The position numbers and the translations under genes are program-made. Positions 35,488 to 44,436 of a DNA stretch of 64,000 bases are shown here, in pieces. Position 1 is the stretch's first letter; each line of letters begins with the position of its first letter. This DNA comes from Alteribacter lacisalsi (GTDB lineage Bacteria; Bacillota; Bacilli; Bacillales; Salisediminibacteriaceae), in NCBI RefSeq assembly GCF_003226345.1, contig NZ_PDOF01000001.1, positions 1 to 64,000 on the forward strand, read 5' to 3'. The notes under the pieces are model-generated. The model was given only the letters and a program-made list of their open reading frames with translations, had not been told where the DNA came from and made no database searches.

Positions 35488-37182
35488 ATGCGCAAGAAGA
35501 GTTTGTGGATGTGGCCACTGTCTGTCGCCCTGGTTGCGTCTCTTGCTGCGTGCGGCGGAGATGATGAGACCGGCGGGGACGAGGATACTGGAGACAACGG
35601 GGAAGAAACAGAAGAAAACGGGGATGAAGGCAGTGAGAATGGCAGTGAAGATGGTAACCTTGCTGCTGATCAGACACTGATTTTCGCCCGTGGGGGAGAT
35701 TCGGTAAGTCTTGACTATGCGAGTGTAACAGACGGGGAGTCCTCCCGTGTAACGAAACAGATTTACGAGTCTCTTCTCGAGTTTGATGCTGACTCATTTG
35801 AAATCGGTCCCGGCCTGGCTCATGACTGGGATGTTGCCGACGATGGTCTCACGTACACGTTTTACTTAGAAGAAGGCGTGACGTTCCACGATGGAACAGA
35901 TTTTAATGCTGATGCTGTCAAATTGAACTTTGAGCGCTGGGCAGACCCGGAGCACGAGTTTGCTTTCGCTGATGAGGGTTACAACTACAGTGTTTACGGC
36001 ACTCAGTTCGGCGGTTTCGCCGGGGATGACGGTCATGTGATTGATGAAATCAACGTCATTAATGATCATGAGGTTGAATTTGTACTCAACGAGCAGCTCG
36101 GTTCCTTTATCCAGAATATGGGTATGAGCTACTTTGCCATCACTTCTCCTGCTGCATTTGAGGAATACGGCAGTGCAATCAACGAAAATCCTGTAGGAAC
36201 AGGTCCATTTAAGTTTGTCAGCTGGTCCCGTGATGACCAGATTGTACTTGAAAAGAACGAAGACTACTGGCAGGAAGGGTATCCGAAACTGGACTCTGTT
36301 ATCTTCCAGGTAATCCCGGATAACTCAGCACGTCTTACTGCCCTTCGTTCAGGTGAAATCGACATCATGGACGGGCTTAACCCGGATGATGTGGATGCGA
36401 TCGAGGGAGAAGACGGCATGACTGTGTTTGAACGTGCGACAAACAACATCGGATACCTTGGCTTTAACATGGAAAAAGAGCCGTTTGACGATGTGCTTGT
36501 CCGTCAGGCGCTTAACCATGCAGTAGACAAAGAAGCTCTGATTGAGACGCTGTTTGCCGGTCTTGCAGAGCCTGCGAAAAATATTATCCCGCCGGACTAC
36601 CTCGGCTATAACGATAATGTTGACGAGTACGAGTACGATCCTGAACGTGCGATGGAACTTCTTGAAGAAGCCGGCTATGCGGATGGTCTTGAGTTTGACC
36701 TGTGGACGATGCCTGTAGCCCGTCCTTATATGCCGGACCCGCAGCGTGCAGCTGAAGTCCTTCAGGAAAATTTCAATGAAGTCGGTGTAACAGCCAACAT
36801 TCATACAGAAGAGTGGGCAACGTATCTTGAGCGTACCGAGCAGGGTGAACAGGATCTGTTCATGCTTGGCTGGTCCGGTACAAACGGTGACCCTGACTAC
36901 TTCTACGGCAACCTGCTTCACGGAAGTGCCATTCCTGGAGGAAACCGTACGTTCTACCGCAGTGATGAGGCGGATGATCTATTCAACCGCGGTAAAGTAA
37001 GCATCGACGATGACGAGCGCGATGAGATTTATCAGGAAGCCGCTCAGGTTGTCCATGAAGATGCTCCTATGATTCCACTTGTTCATTCTATTCCGGTTCT
37101 TGCCGGAAGCGAGCGTGTACAAAACTATGTACCGCATCCATCAACAAGTGAATCTCTCCATGAAGTGGAGCTTACTGAATAA
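35488..37182 (+). CDS. peptide-binding lipoprotein, DppA type
   Basis: Extracellular solute receptor of the importer (family 5 binding protein). It opens with a lipoprotein signal (LVASLAACGG) and then a highly acidic linker of about 35 residues made almost only of Asp, Glu, Gly, Asn and Ser. The body has the family 5 signature near RVTKQIYESLLEFDA, NPVGTGPFKFVSW and the DppA-like MPVARPYMPDPQRAAEVL, which points to dipeptides or related small ligands such as glutathione rather than long peptides. The acidic linker fits life in salt. The ribosome site is AAGGGGG. A hairpin follows the gene. Confidence 0.88.
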   Translation: MRKKSLWMWPLSVALVASLAACGGDDETGGDEDTGDNGEETEENGDEGSENGSEDGNLAADQTLIFARGGDSVSLDYASVTDGESSRVTKQIYESLLEFDADSFEIGPGLAHDWDVADDGLTYTFYLEEGVTFHDGTDFNADAVKLNFERWADPEHEFAFADEGYNYSVYGTQFGGFAGDDGHVIDEINVINDHEVEFVLNEQLGSFIQNMGMSYFAITSPAAFEEYGSAINENPVGTGPFKFVSWSRDDQIVLEKNEDYWQEGYPKLDSVIFQVIPDNSARLTALRSGEIDIMDGLNPDDVDAIEGEDGMTVFERATNNIGYLGFNMEKEPFDDVLVRQALNHAVDKEALIETLFAGLAEPAKNIIPPDYLGYNDNVDEYEYDPERAMELLEEAGYADGLEFDLWTMPVARPYMPDPQRAAEVLQENFNEVGVTANIHTEEWATYLERTEQGEQDLFMLGWSGTNGDPDYFYGNLLHGSAIPGGNRTFYRSDEADDLFNRGKVSIDDDERDEIYQEAAQVVHEDAPMIPLVHSIPVLAGSERVQNYVPHPSTSESLHEVELTE

Positions 37183-37198
37183 AAATGATTTAAATGAA

Positions 37199-37242
37199 GA
37201 GAGGGAGCGGTTCCCTTAGCGGAGCCGCTTCACTGCTCTTTA
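37199..37242 (+). terminator. intercistronic hairpin after the binding-protein gene
   Basis: AGCGGTTCC, loop CTTAGC, GGAGCCGCT, with outer AGAG/CTCT. There is no long T run, so it more likely stabilises the upstream message or partly reduces read-through, as often seen between binding-protein and permease genes. Confidence 0.55.
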
Positions 37243-37288
37243 TCCAAGAGTACATACATACGCTGAATGGAAGCCTGAGGTGAAAGAG

Positions 37289-38290
37289 ATGCTTGCTTAT
37301 ACGATACGAAGACTGCTCATGCTGATCCCTGTCCTCATCGGGATGTCGTTAATTACATTTTCGATTATCCACCTCATTCCGGGTAATCCGGCTCAGGTGA
37401 TTCTTGGCGAACAGGCAAGTCCCCAGGCCATTGAAAGTCTGGAAGAACAGCTCGGGCTCAATGAACCTTATTTTGTCCAGTACGGAAACTACGTAGCGGG
37501 AATTGTCCAGGGAGATCTCGGTCAGTCACTTCGGACACGAGGAGAAATTTCCACGGAAATTCTGCCTTATCTGGCCGCGACGATCGAGCTCACCATCTTT
37601 GCTTTGATCTTTGCTGTAGTAGTCGGAGTCAACGCCGGTATTATCAGTGCCTGGAAACAGAATTCCCTGTTTGATTACACCGCGATGATCATTGCCCTTG
37701 TAGGTGTCTCCATGCCGATTTTCTGGCTCGGTTTAATGCAGCAATGGGTGTTTGCACAGGAGCTCGGATGGCTGCCTGCGTTCGGACGGGCCAACCCCCG
37801 TGACCCTGTGGAAACAACGACGTACTTCTATTTAGTTGATACGCTCATTAACGGCCGATTTGACCAGTGGTGGACAAGCGTCAAGCATCTCATTCTGCCT
37901 GGTATTGCCCTTGGGACCATTCCAATGGCGATCATTGCCCGGATGACCCGTTCGAGTATGCTTGAAGTCATGAGGCAGGACTATATGCGGACAGTGGAGG
38001 CGAAGGGATCCAGAACGTTTACGATTATCTATCGTCATGGATTTAAAAACGCCGTTATTCCGGTTCTAACTGTGGTCGGTCTGCAGACAGGCACCCTTCT
38101 CGGCGGAGCCCTTCTGACTGAAACCATTTTCAGCTGGCCGGGAATCGGACGGTATGTATACGAAGCAATCGGAAACCGCGATTATCCGGTCATTCAGTCC
38201 GGAATTCTTGTCATTGCGACCATGTTCGTCCTGATCAATCTGGTTGTCGATCTCCTCTACAGCTATATTGACCCACGGATCAAATACTAG
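37289..38290 (+). CDS. peptide ABC importer permease, DppB type
   Basis: First membrane subunit of the importer, with about six transmembrane segments. The N-terminal RRLLMLIPVLIGMSLITFSII and HLIPGNPA are typical of DppB, as is the EAA-loop region DYMRTVEAKGSRTFTIIYRHGFKNA, which contacts the ATPases. I chose the ATG at 37289, eight bases after GAGGTG; a GTG at 37280 in the same frame precedes that site. It is followed by the second permease after 28 bases. Confidence 0.9.
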   Translation: MLAYTIRRLLMLIPVLIGMSLITFSIIHLIPGNPAQVILGEQASPQAIESLEEQLGLNEPYFVQYGNYVAGIVQGDLGQSLRTRGEISTEILPYLAATIELTIFALIFAVVVGVNAGIISAWKQNSLFDYTAMIIALVGVSMPIFWLGLMQQWVFAQELGWLPAFGRANPRDPVETTTYFYLVDTLINGRFDQWWTSVKHLILPGIALGTIPMAIIARMTRSSMLEVMRQDYMRTVEAKGSRTFTIIYRHGFKNAVIPVLTVVGLQTGTLLGGALLTETIFSWPGIGRYVYEAIGNRDYPVIQSGILVIATMFVLINLVVDLLYSYIDPRIKY

Positions 38291-38318
38291 AGATAGAGGA
38301 TGAGGGGAGGTAATCGTC

Positions 38319-39233
38319 ATGGAAACTGTAAAAAAAGAGACAAAACTGCCGATGCCGGGTCCTGAAAAGCCTCAGGAAGCCCGGGTTGAATCGATATCAC
38401 CGTGGAGAGAAGCCTACTGGCAGCTCCGGAAAAACAAGCTGGCGATCGTCGGACTGGTCATTATTCTGTTCTTTATTCTTCTGGCGGTTCTGGCCCCGGT
38501 ACTGACTACGCACACCGTGAGCGGCATGAACTCCGGTGACCGCCTTCAGGGGCCGTCTTCCAACTACTGGTTTGGTACGGATTACGCAGGCAGAGATATT
38601 TTCACACGGATCGTGTTTGGGGCCCAGATTTCCCTAATTATCGGGTTTGTAGCTGTAACCGGAGCCATGGTGTTTGGCTCGCTTCTTGGTATTATGGCCG
38701 GCTACTATGGGAAATGGGTTGATATGCTCATCTCCCGTGTGTTTGATATTATGCTTGCTTTCCCAAGTATTCTTCTCGCCATCGCGATTGTGGCGATGCT
38801 TGGTCCTTCTCTGCAGAACGCAATGATCGCGATTGCCATTATTAACGTGCCGATCTTCGGACGTCTCGTCAGATCAAAGGTCATCTCAATCAGGCAGGAG
38901 GAATACATTCTTGCTGCCAAGGCACAGGGGATGAAAAGCAACAGAATCCTGTTTCATCACGTGCTGCCAAACAGTACCGCCCCAATTATCGTACAGGCCA
39001 CACTCGGATTTGGTGTGGCGATCCTTGAAGCTGCAGCTCTCGGCTTTCTGGGTCTCGGAGCGCAGGCGCCTACACCGGAATGGGGAAGGATGCTCTCGGA
39101 TTCCAGGCAGTACATTCAGAGCGCACCGTGGACTGTTTTGTTTCCGGGATTTTCGATCATGCTGGTGGTGCTCGGATTTAATATGATCGGTGATGGACTC
39201 CGCGATGCCCTCGATCCAAAAATGAAAAGTTAG
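38319..39233 (+). CDS. peptide ABC importer permease, DppC type
   Basis: Second membrane subunit. A cytoplasmic N-terminal stretch of about 40 residues is followed by a first membrane helix (LAIVGLVIILFFILLAVLAPV), the DppC-type GTDYAGRDIFTRIVFGAQISL motif and the EAA loop YILAAKAQGMKSNRILFHHVLPN. At 304 residues it is complete. GGGAGG precedes the ATG. It is the last gene of the operon; a GC-rich terminator follows. Confidence 0.9.
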   Translation: METVKKETKLPMPGPEKPQEARVESISPWREAYWQLRKNKLAIVGLVIILFFILLAVLAPVLTTHTVSGMNSGDRLQGPSSNYWFGTDYAGRDIFTRIVFGAQISLIIGFVAVTGAMVFGSLLGIMAGYYGKWVDMLISRVFDIMLAFPSILLAIAIVAMLGPSLQNAMIAIAIINVPIFGRLVRSKVISIRQEEYILAAKAQGMKSNRILFHHVLPNSTAPIIVQATLGFGVAILEAAALGFLGLGAQAPTPEWGRMLSDSRQYIQSAPWTVLFPGFSIMLVVLGFNMIGDGLRDALDPKMKS

Positions 39234-39248
39234 CATTAACTTTTTTTA

Positions 39249-39285
39249 GAACCGGTCCCCTGCGGGGCCGGTTTTGTGTTTTTCA
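39249..39285 (+). terminator. terminator of the peptide importer operon
   Basis: AACCGGTCCCC, loop TGC, GGGGCCGGTT, then a T-rich stretch. It is the only strong structure in the 278-bp gap before cydD. Confidence 0.88.
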
Positions 39286-39393
39286 TGAAAAGGTAACGTG
39301 ATAACTATTTGGATGCTTCGGAACAGGGAAGTAGGTACCATAATGATCCCCAGCAGCCACCAGGTACTTGAGATGTCGCAAAATCGTCAAGCA

Positions 39394-39416
39394 GGGGACA
39401 GGTAATTTTACCCGTG
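39394..39416. repeat. short dispersed motif GGGGACAGGTAA...CCCGTG, copy 2
   Basis: GGGGACAGGTAATTTTACCCGTG, nearly the same as the copy at 20272. GGTAA and TTACC form a small inverted repeat. Confidence 0.4.
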
Positions 39417-39511
39417 ATCGTTTATACTAGAAAAAGTGAAAGTAAAACCTATCAAACGCGATTTATGTGAAAAACTTCACAAAAACACATCCTTTTAGGA
39501 GTGGAACCACT

Positions 39512-41248
39512 ATGATGAAAGAGTTAAAACGGCTCGCATTTGCACAGAAAACGCACATGCGGCTTTTATATATCCTTGCTTTTCTTTATGGTGCTGCCAT
39601 CATCGCCCAGGCGTGGCTGATCGTAACTGTTGTTGATGGCGTATTTCTTCAAAATGAAACAATTTCGTGGGCTTTGCCGCTGCTTTTAATTCTGCTGGCT
39701 GTCTTTACGGTAAGAACTATGATTGCCCACTTCACAAACCGGACGGGCCTGAAAATGGCGGGCCATGTGAAGAAACAGTACCGGGAAATGCTCGTAAAAA
39801 AATTCACCGGTAACTCCCTGCAGGCTTCGGGGCAGGGGCAGTCAGGAGAAAAGGTGAGTGTCCTGCTGGACGGTGTCGATGAAATTGACAGTTTCTACAG
39901 TCACTATATCCCCCAGCTTGTGATTACGTATATTGTGCCCCTGATGATTCTTGTTACGATTTTTATCGTAAACCCGTACTCGGGGCTGATTCTGATCATT
40001 ACAGCACCGTTCATCCCGTTCTGCATGATACTTATTGGAAAGATGACACAGAAAAAGCAGGATGAACAGGTGGAGAAACTGACTGCGTTTTCCGGCCGGT
40101 TTCTTGACAGTCTGCAGGGTCTTGCCACATTGAAACTTTTCGGGCGTGCAAAAAAGCAGGAGCAGGTGATCGAAGACGCGAGTCTCAACTTCCGGGACTC
40201 AACGATGAATGTTTTGAAAGTCGCTTTTTTATCCGCTCTGATGCTTGAATTTATTGCGATGCTCAGTGTGGCATTAATTGCGGTTGAAGTCGGTCTGAGA
40301 CTCGTCATTTACCAGAGCATCACATTTTTCACAGCTTTTCTGGTTCTGATTCTTGCCCCTGAGTTTTTTAATCTGCTGAAAAATTTAGGGACTGCTTTTC
40401 ACTCGGGTAGAGGCAGTGTGGCATCCGCGGGCCGAATTCGGGAAGAGCTGGACCGTGAGACCAAGCATGTTTCATGGGGAAAGGATGTGCTGAATACATC
40501 TGGTAAACCGCCGGAACTGGTCATGAGAAACCTCTCCTTTTCCTATGGTGAAGACAGGTTCGCTTTATCCGGGATCAGTGCAACGATCGCACCGGGAGAC
40601 CGTATTGCAGCAGCAGGAGCAAGCGGATCGGGTAAAACAACCCTCGTCCACATTCTTGCGGGGCTGCTGGATCCTGATGAAGGGGACATTCTCATCAGCG
40701 GACACGAGCGCAGTACAATCACAGAACAGTCCTGGTTTGATGAAGTCGGGTATTTGTCCCAGCACCCTTACCTGTTTTCAGGCACGATTGCAGAAAACAT
40801 TATGCTTGGTGCCGGGCCGGACGTCACCCGTGAAGAAGTCCTTCGTGCAGGCGGAAAGGCCGGGCTCGATCCGGTGGCAGAAGCGCTCGATAACGGTTAT
40901 GACACTTTCGTTGGAGAAGGTGGACGCGGTCTTTCCGGAGGGGAAAAGCAGCGGGTTGCCTTAGCCAGGGTGTTCCTGAAAAAACCGTCCCTGCTTCTGT
41001 TTGATGAGCCTACAGTCGGGCTGGATCTTGAAACCGAACAGATTCTTCAGCGCTCCCTGAACGAACTGGGTGACGGAGCGACTGTCATCACTGTCGCGCA
41101 CAGACTGCATACGATTAAACATGCAGATCTGATTCTGTTTATGAATAACGGAAAAATTGCGGACCGGGGGACACATGAGGATCTTCTTAAGTCATCGGCG
41201 GACTACAGACAGATGGTCTACGCGCATCAGGGAGGTGAGAGCCGATGA
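39512..41248 (+). CDS. cydD: thiol-exporting ABC transporter subunit CydD
   Basis: Half-transporter with an N-terminal six-helix membrane domain (to about residue 310) and a C-terminal ATPase (Walker A GASGSGKT, signature LSGGEKQR, Walker B LLLFDEP, H-loop TVAHR). CydDC exports glutathione/cysteine and a haem-related factor needed to assemble cytochrome bd oxidase. I chose the ATG at 39512, preceded by TAGGAGTGG; the longer frame has no ribosome site. It overlaps cydC by four bases. cydAB, its usual operon partners in Bacillus, are not in this window. Confidence 0.9.
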   Translation: MMKELKRLAFAQKTHMRLLYILAFLYGAAIIAQAWLIVTVVDGVFLQNETISWALPLLLILLAVFTVRTMIAHFTNRTGLKMAGHVKKQYREMLVKKFTGNSLQASGQGQSGEKVSVLLDGVDEIDSFYSHYIPQLVITYIVPLMILVTIFIVNPYSGLILIITAPFIPFCMILIGKMTQKKQDEQVEKLTAFSGRFLDSLQGLATLKLFGRAKKQEQVIEDASLNFRDSTMNVLKVAFLSALMLEFIAMLSVALIAVEVGLRLVIYQSITFFTAFLVLILAPEFFNLLKNLGTAFHSGRGSVASAGRIREELDRETKHVSWGKDVLNTSGKPPELVMRNLSFSYGEDRFALSGISATIAPGDRIAAAGASGSGKTTLVHILAGLLDPDEGDILISGHERSTITEQSWFDEVGYLSQHPYLFSGTIAENIMLGAGPDVTREEVLRAGGKAGLDPVAEALDNGYDTFVGEGGRGLSGGEKQRVALARVFLKKPSLLLFDEPTVGLDLETEQILQRSLNELGDGATVITVAHRLHTIKHADLILFMNNGKIADRGTHEDLLKSSADYRQMVYAHQGGESR

Positions 41249-42960
41249 AGGACGTCGCTATTGTCGTAAAGCTGATCGGAACGGAGCGTAAAGGAATTCT
41301 GCTTTCCTTACTCTTTGGATTTCTGGCTGGTGTGGCTGCGGTCGCACTATTTGCAGCAAGCGGTTTTCTTGTTTCGAAAGCGGCTCTCGTTCCCCCGCTC
41401 TACACACTCACGCTCACGATTGCTTTTTTGAAGTTCATAAGTATCGGACGGGCCGGAAGCAGGTATGCGGAACGATACTATTCCCACCAGGCCACATTTA
41501 ACATGCTCAGCCGTCTGAGAGTTCATTTTTTCAGAAAGCTTGAACCGCTTGCGCCAGGCATTTTTCAGCGCTACCGGTCAGGCGATCTTCTATCAAGGAT
41601 CGTCGGAGACGTTGAGCATCTGCAGTTTTTCTTTCTCCGGGTGTTCTATCCGCCGCTCGTAATGGTGCTTATCTTTTTAAGCACGATTTTCTTTACAACT
41701 TTCTTCTCATTTTATATTGCCCTGCTGCTGTTTGCCGGCCTGCTTGTGACTGGATTTCTGATTCCTGCCTGGTTCGCCTGGAAGGAAAGGCGGATCCAGA
41801 GAAATGTCCGCGGACAGCGGGGGTTACTTGCTACAGAAGCAGCAGAACTGCTTTTCGGGTTTAAAGAACTGAAGATGAGCCAGAAGCTGAAGGATCGTGA
41901 AACAGAACTTGCAGAAGCTTCAGAGGCCTACATCAACGGCCAGGAAAAAGAAACAGGGCAGCGCCAGTACAGTGAAGCAGTGAATACCGCTGCGGGTCTT
42001 TGGTTTACGTGGGCTGTTCTGGCCCTGGGTGCCTACTTTGCCTCAATTGGTGAATTCAATGGGCTGTTTCTCGCCATGCTCGTCATGATTTCTCTTACCG
42101 TCTTTGAAAATTCGGCCCCTATGGCTGCTTTCCCTTCTCATTTTGAAGGCAGCCGTGTGGCGGCCGGGCGCCTGGAAGCGGTGCTGGATGATTCAGAGCG
42201 TGTGCCGGATCCTGAAAAGGGCCGGGAATTGCCAAACAGCCCTTATTCGATTGAGTGTAAGGACGCGACCTATACGTATCCGGAAGAACAAAGACCGGCT
42301 CTTAACGGTCTGACCGTTTCAATCCCTGCCGGCAGCAAAACCGCAGTCGTCGGGCCGAGCGGCTCTGGAAAATCCACACTCATGCAGCTAATTCTGAAAT
42401 CACACTTTCCTGAAAAAGGAGAGATCCGGATTTCCGGAATGAGCAGTCATGATCTTCAGCAGGAAGAAATATGGGACAGAACAAATGTGGTTCTGCAGGA
42501 CAATCACTTCTTTTTCGGCACAGTTGAGGAAAATCTCCGCCTCGCCAAAGAACAGGCGAACCATGAGGAGATGAAAGCTGCTCTGGGAGATGCAGGCCTC
42601 TCTCATTTAAGACTGGAAGATGCTGTACAGGAGAAAGGTTCCAACCTGAGCGGCGGTGAAAAGCAGCGCTTAGCCATGGCGAGAGCGTTCCTTAAAGGGG
42701 CGCCGGTCTGGCTGCTGGACGAGCCGGCCTCTTCACTTGACGCCGTCACGGAACAGCAGATGTTTGAAAAGCTCTTTGAAAGAGCCGAGGAAGATACGCT
42801 TGTTTTGATCAGCCACAGGCTGAAAGGCCTTGAAAAAATGGATCAGATTATCGTTGTAAGTAACGGGACAGTAATCGAGTCAGGCTCGTACGAGGAATTA
42901 ATGGCTTCACAAGGATATTTTCACCGTATGAAAAAAATTGAGCAGGATGTGATGATGTAA
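41245..42960 (+). CDS. cydC: thiol-exporting ABC transporter subunit CydC
   Basis: Second half of the CydDC heterodimer. The membrane domain has the CydC-type FISIGRAGSRYAERYYSHQATF region, and the ATPase has Walker A GPSGSGKS, signature LSGGEKQR, Walker B VWLLDEP and H-loop LISHR. The 571-residue length is normal. It starts inside the cydD stop (ATGA), so the two subunits are made together. A very large inverted-repeat structure follows. Confidence 0.9.
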   Translation: MKDVAIVVKLIGTERKGILLSLLFGFLAGVAAVALFAASGFLVSKAALVPPLYTLTLTIAFLKFISIGRAGSRYAERYYSHQATFNMLSRLRVHFFRKLEPLAPGIFQRYRSGDLLSRIVGDVEHLQFFFLRVFYPPLVMVLIFLSTIFFTTFFSFYIALLLFAGLLVTGFLIPAWFAWKERRIQRNVRGQRGLLATEAAELLFGFKELKMSQKLKDRETELAEASEAYINGQEKETGQRQYSEAVNTAAGLWFTWAVLALGAYFASIGEFNGLFLAMLVMISLTVFENSAPMAAFPSHFEGSRVAAGRLEAVLDDSERVPDPEKGRELPNSPYSIECKDATYTYPEEQRPALNGLTVSIPAGSKTAVVGPSGSGKSTLMQLILKSHFPEKGEIRISGMSSHDLQQEEIWDRTNVVLQDNHFFFGTVEENLRLAKEQANHEEMKAALGDAGLSHLRLEDAVQEKGSNLSGGEKQRLAMARAFLKGAPVWLLDEPASSLDAVTEQQMFEKLFERAEEDTLVLISHRLKGLEKMDQIIVVSNGTVIESGSYEELMASQGYFHRMKKIEQDVMM

Positions 42961-42983
42961 CAGTATGCAGTGTTATTAACAAC

Positions 42984-43229
42984 AAAGAGGCCGGGACATA
43001 AGTGCTTTTTCAGACGGAAATCCGAACAATCACCAGGCGGTTTAAGTAAATCGCTCCTGAAATATACACCGCTTTCCGCGGGAAGCGGCTGAGCCTCCGC
43101 GTGCTTCGCACTGCGGGGTCTCAACTGCGCTTTTATTCCCGCAGGAGTCGGCGTATATTTCATCCGCTTAGTCGGCTGCTTGTTCGCAATCTCATCTGAA
43201 CACTTTCTTTATGTTCCGACCTCTTTTTA
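42984..43229 (+). terminator. very large nested hairpin after cydC, with T run
   Basis: The left arm starting AAAGAGGCCGGGACATAA (42984) pairs with the right arm ending TTATGTTCCGACCTCTTT, about 200 bases downstream, with one mismatch and one wobble, and is followed by T5. The 105-bp element at 43058 lies inside. This looks like a long transcription terminator at a convergent gene junction. The 317-bp gap from 42961 holds nothing else. Confidence 0.5.
43058..43162 (-). repeat. 105-bp repeat element with terminal inverted repeats, copy 1
   Basis: Ends TGAAATATACACCG and CGGCGTATATTTCA are inverted repeats with one mismatch. The reverse complement is almost the same as the copy at 62919-63023, including GACTCCTGCGGGA and CTTCCCGCGGAAAGCGG. 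Both translate to a similar short peptide (MKYTPTPAG...), but the matching DNA, the palindromic ends and the similarity outside that frame argue for a non-coding element. Confidence 0.85.
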
Positions 43230-43277
43230 CTTTAATATCCAGCCTGCCTGGCACGGCTGGTGCCGCCCCGTCCCCTT

Positions 43278-44264
43278 TTATATACTGTAAAAGGCCCGGT
43301 ACCAGTCAACGAAATGACTGACCCCCTCCTCAAGTGAAACAGAAGGCTTGAAGCCGGTTCTCTTCAGCAGCGGAGTTACATCGGCATAGGTTTCAACCAT
43401 GTCACCAGGCTGAAGAGGAAGAGACCGCCTGGCCGCTTTTTTTCCCAGTTTCTTTTCCAGGATTGTGATCATCTCCAACAGATTAACGGGAGAGTTGTTA
43501 CCAATATTATACAGCGAAAATGGTGGTGACTCATCAGAAGTTCCCTGGACCTCCCTCGCCGGCGGAAGCGGAATGAGGCGGAAAATGCTTTCAACAAGAT
43601 CGTCTACATACGTAAAATCACGTTTCATGTTGCCGTAATTATAGACATCAATCGGCTCGTTATTCAGGATCCGCTTCGTAAAGGTGAACAGGGCCATGTC
43701 AGGACGGCCCCACGGACCGTAAACTGTAAAGAACCGTAAACCGGTTGATGGGATCCCATACAGGTGGCTGTAGGTCCATGCTAGAAGTTCATTCGCTTTT
43801 TTGGTAGCAGCATACAGGCTGATCGGGTTGTCGGTCCGGTCATCCGTTGAAAATGGGACCTGCTTGTTTGCCCCGTAGACAGAACTCGTAGAAGCGAAAA
43901 TAAGGTGTTCCGGTTTATTGTTCCGGCAGCACTCCAGTAACGTAGTAAACCCGTCGATATTTGACTGGATATAGGTGTGCGGCGCCTCCAGGCTGTAGCG
44001 CACTCCCGCCTGTGCTGCCATGTTAATGACAATGCGGGGTTTAAGCTGTTTAAATAATTCACCCATTGTCTGTTTATCTTCCAGATTCATTTTTTTGAAG
44101 GTAAAAGCGGGGTGGGTAATCCATTTAAGCCGTGCCTGCTTTAGAGCGGGATCATAGTAATCATTTATGTTATCGATGCCAGTCACAGTGTGACCGGCTG
44201 TGGTAAGACGCTTAACCAGGTGAGCACCAATAAAACCGGCGCACCCGGTAACCAGAATGGTCAT
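43278..44264 (-). CDS. NAD-dependent epimerase, UDP-glucuronate 4-epimerase-like
   Basis: Short-chain dehydrogenase of the extended type acting on nucleotide sugars. The N-terminal GxxGxxG motif (VTGCAGFIGAHL), the catalytic Ser-Tyr-Lys set (STSSVYG and YAATKK) and the substrate region RFFTVYGPWGRPDMALF fit UDP-glucuronate 4-epimerases (CapI/LspL group), which make UDP-galacturonate for surface polysaccharide. The ribosome site is GGGGGAA. It is a single gene with no glycosyltransferases nearby, so the polymer it feeds is unknown. A UDP-glucose 4-epimerase role is less likely but possible. Confidence 0.82.
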   Translation of the reverse strand: MTILVTGCAGFIGAHLVKRLTTAGHTVTGIDNINDYYDPALKQARLKWITHPAFTFKKMNLEDKQTMGELFKQLKPRIVINMAAQAGVRYSLEAPHTYIQSNIDGFTTLLECCRNNKPEHLIFASTSSVYGANKQVPFSTDDRTDNPISLYAATKKANELLAWTYSHLYGIPSTGLRFFTVYGPWGRPDMALFTFTKRILNNEPIDVYNYGNMKRDFTYVDDLVESIFRLIPLPPAREVQGTSDESPPFSLYNIGNNSPVNLLEMITILEKKLGKKAARRSLPLQPGDMVETYADVTPLLKRTGFKPSVSLEEGVSHFVDWYRAFYSI

Positions 44265-44436
44265 TGTGGTTCCCCCGTTTCCAGTTATATGTTCTATTTA
44301 TATGTATATGAAACAGGTAAAACCGGGGCAACCGGCAATGACCCGGCAGGTGTAAAACTGATAAGCCGAACAAAATGGTTTTTCCTGCAGTGAATTCCAT
44401 GTAAAATTGAGACAAACAGAAGTTGGAGGCGATCAC

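Noticed and set aside
42921-43163. Short frame MKYTPTPAG... on the minus strand, and its twin at 62918-63103
   Set aside because: Both are translations of the 105-bp repeat element. Similarity at the DNA level covers the palindromic ends and flanks, so conservation is of the element and not of a protein.
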